A stretch of DNA of 7,463 nucleotides, taken from contig JBJENW010000324.1 in NCBI GenBank assembly GCA_051880395.1, forward strand, positions 1 to 7,463, in the 5' to 3' direction. The notes beneath the pieces are model-generated. The model did not search any database. It was not told the DNA's origin and saw only the letters and a program-made list of their open reading frames with translations. Shown here in pieces: positions 1-5,362 of this stretch. The translations under genes and the position numbers were made by a program. Each line of letters opens with the position of its first letter. Position 1 is the stretch's first letter. The DNA is from JBJENW01 sp051880395 (lineage in GTDB: Bacteria > Bacillota > Clostridia > Lachnospirales > Lachnospiraceae).

Positions 1-168
1 AAAATATAATGAAAAAAAAGAGAAAAGAAGATGAACTTCCTAATTTGTTATGATAATGGATAATGCTGGAGTAAAAGAAACAGTTCCCCTCAGATACAGC
101 TGTGCCAGGATCACTGAAGAGGCACAGTTAGGAATAAGAGCTGTGAGAGTTGCCAGCGCAGCATCTTC

Positions 169-336
169 GTGGGTATCTCTTTTGCATGGGCAAGACTTGA
201 CAATGTCCATGCCATGAGCCACCCGGTCAGCGCTTATTTTCATGTTCCTCACGGCGTTGCCAACTTCATCCTGCTTCCGACTATTATAGAATATAATGCC
301 CTCGCTGATCACGGCCGTTATGAGGTTATCTACAAT
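169..336 (+). pseudogene. Fragment of an iron-containing alcohol dehydrogenase
   Basis: The translation carries the conserved C-domain block of group III (iron-dependent) alcohol dehydrogenases: GISFAWARL, then NVHAMSHPVSAY, then VPHGVANFILLPTIIEYNA. In this family (FucO, 1,3-propanediol dehydrogenase) the His of the VHAMSH segment and the His of PHGVAN are metal ligands, and both are kept. Only about 55 of roughly 380 residues are present. Upstream, the same frame meets a stop at 115-117. A neighbouring frame reads RAVRVASAAS up to about 165, which could be the preceding helix moved out of frame. Downstream, similarity fades after EVIYN and the frame runs into unrelated sequence that overlaps the opposite-strand macro-domain gene. 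GTG at 169 is only the first usable codon and has no ribosome site. I read this as a relic with both ends lost. The family call is firm; the exact boundaries and the frameshift are inferred. Confidence 0.75.
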
Positions 337-343
337 TTATCTC

Positions 344-366
344 GCTTTATAAAAAAGCTTTATAAA
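344..366. repeat. Short direct repeat, GCTTTATAAA twice
   Basis: GCTTTATAAA occurs at 344-353 and again at 357-366 with AAA between them. Each copy contains the self-complementary TTTATAAA. It lies between the end of the alcohol dehydrogenase relic and the end of the macro-domain gene. It may be a trace of local slippage or a junction, but the sequence is AT-rich and chance is possible. Confidence 0.4.
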
Positions 367-389
367 CAACCGATTGACTCTGCCGGCCT

Positions 390-926
390 TCATGCGAACA
401 GGCGGCAAAGAAGCTTCTCATATATTTCATAATCCAATCTGCCAAAGCAGACAAAGTGCACCAGCATCTCATAATCCGGATGCTCCTGCAGCCAGTCTGC
501 CGTTTCCCCCGCTGCAATTTGTGCGGCCTCATTTTTCGGATACCCAAAAACACCTGTTGAAATCGCGGGAAATGAAATTTCATGAATATTATACTGCTTT
601 GCTAATTCAAGCGAATTTCTGTAACAGCCTGCCAGCAGCTTCTCCGGGTTCTTGTGAATGAAATAAATCGGTCCCGGCGTATGAATCACATAATCCGCCT
701 TTAAGTTATAGCCTTTTGTAATCTTTGCCTCTCCGGTTCTGCACCCGCCAAGAGTACGGCATTCTTCCAATAATTGGGGTCCTGCCGCGCAATGGATCGC
801 TCCATCCACACCGCTGCCGCCAAGCAGAGACTCATTTGCCGCATTTACAATACAGCTGCCGAATGTTGTAATATCACCGATTTCAGCTCGTAATACCTGC
901 TTATCATTTATTTTCTTCTCAATCAT
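390..926 (-). CDS. Macro-domain protein (YmdB-like O-acetyl-ADP-ribose deacetylase)
   Basis: This 178-residue protein is a single macro domain, a cytoplasmic fold that binds ADP-ribose. Members like YmdB remove the acetyl group from O-acetyl-ADP-ribose or hydrolyse ADP-ribosyl groups. Visible landmarks: GDIT near residue 17, IVNAAN (26-31) with N28 and N31, the GGSGVDGAIHCAAGP segment (36-50) with D41, TGEAKIT (64-70), YVIHTPGP (79-86), and the phosphate-binding loop AISTGVFGYP (121-130). These match the active YmdB type: the Asn-Asn-Asp set is kept, and only the usual GGGGVDG is varied to GGSGVDG. Its length equals that of a stand-alone macro domain. I chose ATG at 926 over one 13 codons upstream because AGGGAG sits 7 bases before it and homology begins just after. 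It seems monocistronic. I found no convincing promoter or terminator. The domain call is secure; the natural substrate is not shown by sequence. Confidence 0.93.
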   Translation of the reverse strand: MIEKKINDKQVLRAEIGDITTFGSCIVNAANESLLGGSGVDGAIHCAAGPQLLEECRTLGGCRTGEAKITKGYNLKADYVIHTPGPIYFIHKNPEKLLAGCYRNSLELAKQYNIHEISFPAISTGVFGYPKNEAAQIAAGETADWLQEHPDYEMLVHFVCFGRLDYEIYEKLLCRLFA

Positions 927-975
927 TTCTCTACTCCCTTCATCGATTTCTGATCTACTGTTCAAACAAACTATA

Positions 976-1003
976 TTACTAGTAAAAATATGTTTCCGGG
1001 AAA
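976..1003. promoter_or_regulatory. Two palindromes upstream of the macro-domain gene
   Basis: TTACTAGTAA (976-985) is a perfect 10-base palindrome, and TTTCC-G-GGAAA (993-1003) is a 5-1-5 inverted repeat. Both lie 50-77 bases upstream of the macro-domain start codon, where an operator could be. I found no good -35/-10 pair beside them on the minus strand. An operator role is only a possibility. Confidence 0.2.
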
Positions 1004-1065
1004 TAATCTATCTCCATTTTTTCTTTTGAAAGAAGAAAATAATCATCCCGTCCTAAACAGCTGTC

Positions 1066-1350
1066 TCAACAGACATGCGCAGCATAGATAAGGAAAGCTG
1101 TCATCAAATATTCTACATCTTTTTTTGACAGGTGTAAACCTGCCTTAATTTTCAAGTCAGCTTCAAGTCTCCATAAAGGGGGCTCAGGTAACTGTTTTGC
1201 AGGAATGCGCGGAACCTGCCGTCCTTTTTCAGCAATTGTTCGTATCTCAAAAAATATAAAAGGCGGCTGGATATCAGCCGCCATCAAACTTTTGGCATAT
1301 TTTATATCAACCCAGCATACCCTCAGCAGACAAAGGGACACTTTATCCAC
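1066..1350 (-). CDS. Doubtful small ORF, function unknown
   Basis: An open frame of 94 codons starts at GTG 1350 and ends at TGA. I do not recognise the product. There is no ribosome site before the GTG. The N-terminal third is occupied by RNA signals of the upstream operon: the 9-base inverted repeat at 1318-1358 covers the start, and the terminator stem at 1262-1282 lies inside codons for AADIQPP. The C-terminal half, roughly residues 45-94, looks more protein-like: a Pro-rich stretch PRIPAKQLPEPP, then helix-like LEADLKIKAG and HLSKKDVEYLMTAFLIYAA. It could be the tail of a decayed gene whose start was lost, or simple chance. The rest of 927-1365 holds nothing else I can support beyond the palindromes and hairpins listed separately. 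Confidence 0.2.
   Translation of the reverse strand: MDKVSLCLLRVCWVDIKYAKSLMAADIQPPFIFFEIRTIAEKGRQVPRIPAKQLPEPPLWRLEADLKIKAGLHLSKKDVEYLMTAFLIYAAHVC
1249..1282 (-). terminator. Rho-independent terminator of the PTS-nagA operon
   Basis: Read on the minus strand, GGCGGCTG - ATATC - CAGCCGCC forms a perfect 8-bp GC-rich stem with a 5-base loop, followed at once by TTTTATATTTTTT. This is a classic intrinsic terminator about 85 bases past the nagA stop. The plus strand has no T-run after the stem, so it acts only for minus-strand transcripts. Confidence 0.9.
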
Positions 1351-1358
1351 TGAGGGTA
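1318..1358. repeat. 9-base inverted repeat just after nagA
   Basis: TACCCTCAG (1318-1326) and CTGAGGGTA (1350-1358) are perfect inverted repeats with 23 bases between them. They begin 8 bases after the nagA stop and sit upstream of the terminator in the transcript. The RNA could fold into a second hairpin that protects the 3' end from exonucleases. There is no T-run, so it is not itself a terminator. Confidence 0.5.
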
Positions 1359-1365
1359 ACCAGAG

Positions 1366-2580
1366 CTAATTGTTTATGTCATGAACCTCCACATTTTCTT
1401 TTCTATCTAAGAAGTCTTTATTAAATATCCTGCCTTCTGTTCCAGAATCATACACTCTGCGCCCGGAAACATAAGTCTGTTTCACCTGATAATCATCGGT
1501 AATTACTGCAAAGTCTGCATGTTTACCAAAACGAATAGATCCCTTACTGTCTCCAAATCCATATTTTCTGGCCGGATTTAAGGAACTCATCAGCAGCACG
1601 GTTTCCAATGGAAGCCCGAGATTCTCCACCAGATTTTTGATTCCGAACAATACAGGCTGCGTAGATCCGCAAAGTCTTCCGGTATCAGATAGAAGGAACC
1701 CCTCTTTTGTTACAATTCTGATATCTCCGGAATCCGCAATATGATACGTTCCTGCCGGCGCACCGGAATACGCAGTACAGTCGGAAATCATCATAAAATG
1801 AGAAAAATCTTTTATTTTAAAATAAAGTTTCAACATATCGTTGCAGATATGAAGTCCGTCACAGATTACTTCACACATAACTGTTTCACTGGTTAAAGCT
1901 GCACCAAGTCCTCCGATATCACGGTGATGCATTCCCGTCATGACATTTCCAGTGTGAGTGGAAACTGAAACACCCTTTTTATATGCTTCCATAGCAGCCT
2001 GATACTGATTGTCACTGTGTGCAGCACCAATAGTGACTCCCAGGCTGAGAAAATATTCAATCAACGTATCGATTCCCGGAATTTCCGGTGCAAGACTGAC
2101 CAGTTTCAGCCAACCTTGTGCATCTTCCACTATTTTCCTGGCAACCCGGATATCTGCCGGAGGATAAGGTTTCCTTACTCCTTTCTCTCCCACCCGATTC
2201 AGCCACGGACCTTCACTGTGTATACCGCAGATCTCGGCACCTTCCGCCGGATTCTGAGCTGCTTCTGCCACCAGACGAATCAGGGCAGGATGTGCAGTCG
2301 GAAAGACACTGGTGATTCCCTGAGAAGCGCATCCTTTTAGATAACCTACTATCTGTTTACGGTTTTCCTGCTCAGTTCCAACGCTTTCCAGAGTAAAACC
2401 ACAGGTTCCATGGTTATGAGTGTCAAAAATTCCGGGTATGATCCTTAGATCACCGCAGTCCAAAACATCATCCCCCGGAGACAGATGTGAAACAAATCTG
2501 CCAAAGACTCCCCCGGAAATTTCGAGATATCCGGACCGACAGCCATCTTCCATATATATTCTGGACGATTTAATGTACAT
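1366..2580 (-). CDS. nagA: N-acetylglucosamine-6-phosphate deacetylase family protein (NagA-like)
   Basis: This 404-residue amidohydrolase matches NagA in length and motif order. NagA enzymes hydrolyse an N-acetyl-hexosamine 6-phosphate to the amino-sugar phosphate and acetate in the cytoplasm. Visible sites: the metal motif HNH (H55, H57) in PGIFDTHNHG, E123 in GIHSEGPWLN, H188 in GAAHSDN, H209 in STHTGN, the MHHRD segment (217-221), H244 in CDGLHI, the catalytic Asp D267 in MISDCTAYSG, and the C-terminal NPAR...GSIRFGKHADF block. The first HxH pair is as in Bacillus NagA and allows a second metal. The substrate region differs: the usual THLFNAM is THTGNVM. A relative acting on another N-acyl sugar phosphate (for example GalNAc-6-P) is therefore possible. 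I chose ATG at 2580 because a GGGAGGGAG tract precedes it and homology begins there; the longer frame starts inside the EIID gene. It is the last gene of the operon, 19 bases after EIID. Family is sure; the exact substrate is not. Confidence 0.9.
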   Translation of the reverse strand: MYIKSSRIYMEDGCRSGYLEISGGVFGRFVSHLSPGDDVLDCGDLRIIPGIFDTHNHGTCGFTLESVGTEQENRKQIVGYLKGCASQGITSVFPTAHPALIRLVAEAAQNPAEGAEICGIHSEGPWLNRVGEKGVRKPYPPADIRVARKIVEDAQGWLKLVSLAPEIPGIDTLIEYFLSLGVTIGAAHSDNQYQAAMEAYKKGVSVSTHTGNVMTGMHHRDIGGLGAALTSETVMCEVICDGLHICNDMLKLYFKIKDFSHFMMISDCTAYSGAPAGTYHIADSGDIRIVTKEGFLLSDTGRLCGSTQPVLFGIKNLVENLGLPLETVLLMSSLNPARKYGFGDSKGSIRFGKHADFAVITDDYQVKQTYVSGRRVYDSGTEGRIFNKDFLDRKENVEVHDINN

Positions 2581-2599
2581 CCTGCTCGCTCCCTCCCTT

Positions 2600-3415
2600 T
2601 TAGAAAATACCCAGAAATGCGCCAACCAGACCGATGAGCAGAATACCAAAGATCAACTGAATCGGTTTTCTTCCCTTTTTGATCAGCCTGATCAGTGCAA
2701 ACAGCAGAACAAGACTTAAAATGCCGGGGAAAATTGAGTTGAAAATTTCTCCGAGTTCTACCTCAGCGCCATTTAAACCCAACGTACAGCTAACAGGTAC
2801 ATTGACAGTGGTCGCCGTCATGGCACCTACCATCATAAGGCCGAGCACAGAAGCTGCCTTGGTAAGGATATTCATAAGACCGGAATTAAATATGCGGTCA
2901 ATAAAAGCAGTTCCATAAGAATATCCGGCATTCAGAAGGAAATATTTTGCTATCGATTGTGTGACACCATATCCCAGAATAAATAACGGAATACCAAGAG
3001 GATTTCCTGCACTCATCAGACCAATACAGATACCTGCGACAATGACTCGAATGCAGTTAAAGAAGATGGAATCAAACATCCCAGCTGTCGGTCCCATCAG
3101 GGCCGCTTTGATATTATTGATGGCTTCTGCAGGCACATTACCTTTTGCGTGCTGTTTCTCCATTGCATATGTCAATCCAGCAATAAAGTTAAAAGCAACG
3201 GCATGGGTATTGAAAAAATTCTGATGACGTTCATAAGCTTCCCGCCTCGCCTCCTTGTCCTTGCCGTAGAGTTTTTCAATGGCAGGCTCCATCGTAAGGG
3301 TAAAACCGTTAGCTTCCATCTTTGCCATATTGAAGCCAAGAAAAACCAGATGCGAACGCCAAAACATGGAGCGTAATACTTTTTTATCCTCTTTTGCAAT
3401 ATCAAGTTTTTCCAT
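2600..3415 (-). CDS. PTS mannose/fructose/sorbose family, EIID membrane component
   Basis: This 271-residue protein is EIID, which with EIIC forms the membrane channel of a mannose-family phosphotransferase system. Landmarks: an N-terminal soluble part with FWRSHLVFLGFN (18-29), EPAIEKLYG (43-51), the family signature RHQNFFNTH (63-71), then GPTAGMFDSIFFN (near 108-120), equivalent to the common GPLAGIGDSIFW. Hydrophobic segments follow (about 120-145, 185-205, 228-245 and 252-270), and the protein ends in a membrane helix. The usual GSWNYERMQ-like motif is replaced by GFNMAKMEANGF, so the protein is a divergent member. Its ATG overlaps the EIIC stop as TAATG, and its ribosome site GGAGG lies inside the last codons of EIIC, so translation is probably coupled. 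Full length, no damage seen. Confidence 0.95.
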   Translation of the reverse strand: MEKLDIAKEDKKVLRSMFWRSHLVFLGFNMAKMEANGFTLTMEPAIEKLYGKDKEARREAYERHQNFFNTHAVAFNFIAGLTYAMEKQHAKGNVPAEAINNIKAALMGPTAGMFDSIFFNCIRVIVAGICIGLMSAGNPLGIPLFILGYGVTQSIAKYFLLNAGYSYGTAFIDRIFNSGLMNILTKAASVLGLMMVGAMTATTVNVPVSCTLGLNGAEVELGEIFNSIFPGILSLVLLFALIRLIKKGRKPIQLIFGILLIGLVGAFLGIF

Positions 3416-4224
3416 TAAAAGAAATCCTCCTCTCCATTATTCTGACCGGATGCTGCATCTGCATGATCCATTTTTCCTTTTATATCCACAATTTCTTTCT
3501 CCTGAAGGAACATCGTGATTGCAATGGCAATGCCAATAATGGCAATCGAAAGGGAATCCAGTCCGATACACTTGCTTAAAACATAACCGATGAAGAAAAA
3601 GCAGCCAATCTGTCCGTTCCAGATCATGGAACAAAGAATCGCAAGACCTACTGCTACCATCATACTGGAGGAAGCATTAATTCCCCGCATTACCCATTCC
3701 GGACAATTGTTCAGAACTGCCTGAAGATTTTCTGCACCGAAAGCAACGCCAAGGAAAATAACAACCGCTCCCGGAACATTAATCAGAAATTGAACGATAT
3801 AGTTCATAACTACAAATTTTGTATGTTTCTCTTCCAATGCCAGTTTTTCCCAATAGGCAGCCAATGCCGAACGGAAAGGCTGAACCAACGTGCGGACAGA
3901 TGCAATAAGCGTTCCAATCGGAAAAGCAATAGCCAGTCCTGCCTCCGGGCTGGAACCGGTAAGAATTACATAAGCAACTGCAATGGAACTTCCTGCGGTT
4001 GCATTGGCAGGCAGACTCCCTCCAATAGCGAAAATACCCATGAAAATAGCTTCCAGAGATGCTCCCATGACGACACCTGTATGGAAATCTCCTAACAAAA
4101 GACCGGTCAGAGGTGCAACAACGATAGGCCTTGTCAGACAGTCCCAAGATAGAAATCCATCCTCAATAAAGACAATAATCAGGTACACAAGTGCAGCTAC
4201 TAAAGCTGCGTAGATACTACTCAT
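3415..4224 (-). CDS. PTS mannose/fructose/sorbose family, EIIC membrane component
   Basis: This 269-residue, strongly hydrophobic protein is EIIC, the sugar-binding permease partner of EIID. The N-terminal half has the family pattern: RPIVVAPLTGLLLGDFHTGV (about 32-51), GASLEAIFMGIFAIGG (54-69), then LPANATAGSSIAVAYVILTG. Several further helices follow, near 145-163, 192-207 and 208-245. The last ~30 residues are charged and end in the acidic-aromatic tail EEDFF. The start at 4224 is well marked by AAGGAGGA, 7 bases upstream. It follows EIIB by 19 bases and overlaps EIID by one base. The closest well-known types are AgaC/AgaW and SorC-type permeases, but sequence reading alone does not settle which sugar is carried. 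Confidence 0.95.
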   Translation of the reverse strand: MSSIYAALVAALVYLIIVFIEDGFLSWDCLTRPIVVAPLTGLLLGDFHTGVVMGASLEAIFMGIFAIGGSLPANATAGSSIAVAYVILTGSSPEAGLAIAFPIGTLIASVRTLVQPFRSALAAYWEKLALEEKHTKFVVMNYIVQFLINVPGAVVIFLGVAFGAENLQAVLNNCPEWVMRGINASSSMMVAVGLAILCSMIWNGQIGCFFFIGYVLSKCIGLDSLSIAIIGIAIAITMFLQEKEIVDIKGKMDHADAASGQNNGEEDFF

Positions 4225-4243
4225 ATAAGTTCCTCCTTATCCA

Positions 4244-4738
4244 TTATGATCCCAATACCGACTGCAGATTTTCCGAAGGATCTTCGGGAGTTGTCTGATA
4301 ATTGCAAACAATTCCGGTTTCTGTCACCTGTTTTAAAAGCTCCCGCTCTTCATCGTAAAGATACAGGTTTTCCCCATATTTTTTACGTATTTCCCCCTCC
4401 TTTTTCGGAGCAATTCGGCCGTAATTGCCCACATTGATGAGTGGAATCCCGGGAACATTCTGTGCCAGAGTCAGCACATCTATCGGAATACTTGCTATTA
4501 TCATCACCTTATAATCTGCAAGGCGTGGATCCTTCAATAAATTAATGGCGCCAACAACAGACCGTATGGCTACTTTTGCCGTCGGCGGAGCTGCCATCAT
4601 CAAGGCTTTCTGTGTCAGAACACTGGAAGCAGCTTGATCACTCGCTACTACAATTCTGTTGACACCGGTATACCTGGACCATTTTACGGCCACCTGACCG
4701 TGGATCATTCGTTCATCTAACCGAAGCATTGCTATCAT
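4244..4738 (-). CDS. PTS mannose/fructose/sorbose family, EIIB component
   Basis: This 164-residue cytoplasmic protein is EIIB, which takes phosphate from EIIA on a histidine and passes it to the incoming sugar. The signature LRLDERMIHGQVAVKW (5-20) contains the phospho-accepting His, H13. Later family blocks follow: RIVVASDQAA, MMAAPPTAKVAIRSV (near 48-62) and PLINVGNYGR (about 98-107). Length is normal (about 160). Two starts are possible. ATG at 4756 would follow the EIIA stop directly and has no ribosome site; ATG at 4738 has GGGGAGG 7 bases before it and gives the usual short N-terminus before the LRLDER motif. I chose 4738, which leaves an 18-base gap after EIIA. Confidence 0.95.
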   Translation of the reverse strand: MIAMLRLDERMIHGQVAVKWSRYTGVNRIVVASDQAASSVLTQKALMMAAPPTAKVAIRSVVGAINLLKDPRLADYKVMIIASIPIDVLTLAQNVPGIPLINVGNYGRIAPKKEGEIRKKYGENLYLYDEERELLKQVTETGIVCNYQTTPEDPSENLQSVLGS

Positions 4739-4745
4739 ATGCAAA

Positions 4746-4752
4746 CCTCCCC
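4746..4752 (-). promoter_or_regulatory. Ribosome binding site that sets the EIIB start
   Basis: GGGGAGG on the minus strand lies 7 bases before ATG 4738. If the upstream ATG at 4756 were used, this site would be inside the coding sequence (codons for Trp-Gly-Gly) and would serve no start. It therefore supports the shorter EIIB. Confidence 0.75.
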
Positions 4753-4756
4753 ACAT

Positions 4757-5164
4757 TTAAAAGAAATCATCGTCTTTATCTTCAGTTTCTTCTTCCAGTT
4801 TTACCTGTCTAAGCATAGCTCTACTTTCTTCAATCAATTTTCCCAACTCCTCGTCATTGATGGATTCATGGCCAGCAAGTCCAAGCAAAAAAGCTAGATT
4901 AATCCCAGTCACCAGTCTTGTATGGGGCCTCGTGAGCCATAAATACATCGCCTGATTGACACTGCCCCCATAAAGATCAGACAAAAGCAGAACTTCGTCA
5001 TCATCTTCTGTACCTCTGAAAAATTCCTCCAGTTTTTCCTGAACAGAATGTTCATCTATATAGGCATCAAATACGGTAATATTGGGATTACATCCATATA
5101 AAATCTTTAAGGTATTCATCATTCCGCTAGCCAAGTGACCGTGAGACGACATAAATATTTTCAT
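4757..5164 (-). CDS. PTS mannose/fructose/sorbose family, EIIA component
   Basis: This 135-residue cytoplasmic protein is EIIA, which accepts phosphate from HPr and hands it to EIIB. The N-terminus MKIFMSSHGHLASGM carries the phospho-accepting His, H8, equivalent to H10 of E. coli ManX. D63 in LSDLYGGSVNQ matches the conserved Asp that supports that His. LVTGINLAFLLGL (85-97) is the family's next conserved strand and helix. Unlike E. coli ManX, A and B are separate proteins here. The last ~12 residues are very acidic and end in DDDFF, much like the end of EIIC in the same operon. First gene of the operon; ATG 5164 has AAGGAG about 8 bases upstream, and the 5' leader is only ~30 bases. Confidence 0.95.
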   Translation of the reverse strand: MKIFMSSHGHLASGMMNTLKILYGCNPNITVFDAYIDEHSVQEKLEEFFRGTEDDDEVLLLSDLYGGSVNQAMYLWLTRPHTRLVTGINLAFLLGLAGHESINDEELGKLIEESRAMLRQVKLEEETEDKDDDFF

Positions 5165-5200
5165 CTATTCTGCTCCTTCTCTGTGTTCCTTGATATAATT

Positions 5201-5229
5201 ATCATATCGTTTTACTTCCTTATTTTCAA
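5201..5229 (-). promoter_or_regulatory. Sigma-A promoter of the PTS-nagA operon
   Basis: On the minus strand, TTGAAA (5229-5224) and TATGAT (5206-5201) are separated by 17 bases. Transcription would start near 5194, leaving about 30 bases before the EIIA ATG. That leader is too short for an antitermination hairpin, so control should act at initiation. No sigma-54 type -24/-12 motif is seen. Confidence 0.7.
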
Positions 5230-5256
5230 TGCATTTATTTTCTAATAATAAGTGCA
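5230..5256. promoter_or_regulatory. Dyad abutting the operon -35 box, candidate activator site
   Basis: The arms TGCATTTATT (5230-5239) and AATAAGTGCA (5247-5256) are inverted repeats with one mismatch (a G-T pair) and a 7-base spacer. The dyad begins at the base next to the -35 box of the PTS operon, so its centre is about 49 bases upstream of the predicted transcription start. MtlR/LicR-type activators bind just upstream of -35, so the neighbouring regulator is the natural candidate ligand. The symmetry is seen; the role is inferred. Confidence 0.55.
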
Positions 5257-5275
5257 AAATCAGTATATTCGTATC

Positions 5276-5290
5276 AATAAATGTATTTAT
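5276..5290. promoter_or_regulatory. Small palindrome upstream of the regulator promoter
   Basis: ATAAAT-GT-ATTTAT (5277-5290) is a perfect 6-2-6 inverted repeat. With base 5276 included, the minus strand reads CATTTATT, identical to the inner 8 bases of the left arm of the dyad at 5230-5256. It ends 4 bases before the regulator's own -35 box, so it could mediate autoregulation. The DNA is AT-rich, which raises the chance of coincidence. Confidence 0.35.
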
Positions 5291-5293
5291 GTG

Positions 5294-5322
5294 TTGCATA
5301 ATTAAAATTATAAATTTAAAAT
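5294..5322 (+). promoter_or_regulatory. Sigma-A promoter of the PRD regulator
   Basis: TTGCAT (5294-5299) and TAAAAT (5317-5322) have a 17-base spacer, predicting a start near 5329. The -35 is weaker than consensus, which fits a modestly expressed regulator. An ATG at 5321 lies within this -10 box, which argues against translation beginning there. The spacer also holds the AT palindrome ATAATT-AA-AATTAT (5298-5311). Confidence 0.5.
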
Positions 5323-5362
5323 GGAAATATCGATGCATCCAACAAGGAAAAGGGGAATCTTT

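Noticed and set aside
5..63. TATAAT at 5-10 followed by a 10-codon ORF starting at 31
   Set aside because: AT-rich DNA makes a TATAAT match likely by chance, any -35 box would lie outside the window, and the peptide is too short and unrecognised.
1062..1075. Small hairpin TGTCT-CAAC-AGACA
   Set aside because: Only 5 bp with no T-run on either strand; too weak to call a terminator.
2581..2649. Longer nagA start (23 extra residues)
   Set aside because: The extra residues overlap the 3' end of the EIID gene in another frame and resemble no NagA N-terminus. ATG 2580 has a purine-rich ribosome site.
3779..4147. 122-codon minus-strand frame inside EIIC, and similar long frames on the opposite strand of the PTS genes and regulator
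   Set aside because: They lie wholly within well-conserved genes, have no ribosome sites and show no recognisable protein motifs; they are frame shadows.
5165..5194. RNA antiterminator target (BglG/LicT style) in the operon leader
   Set aside because: The leader is only about 30 bases with no terminator hairpin, and the regulator lacks an RNA-binding CAT domain.
5199..5215. Possible CcpA (cre) site around AAAACG near the operon -10
   Set aside because: At least three mismatches to the cre consensus, including half-site positions; not better than chance.
5321..5362. Longer regulator start at ATG 5321 (14 extra residues)
   Set aside because: This ATG overlaps the predicted -10 box and has no ribosome site. 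ATG 5363 has AGGGGAA at good spacing and begins right before the HTH.
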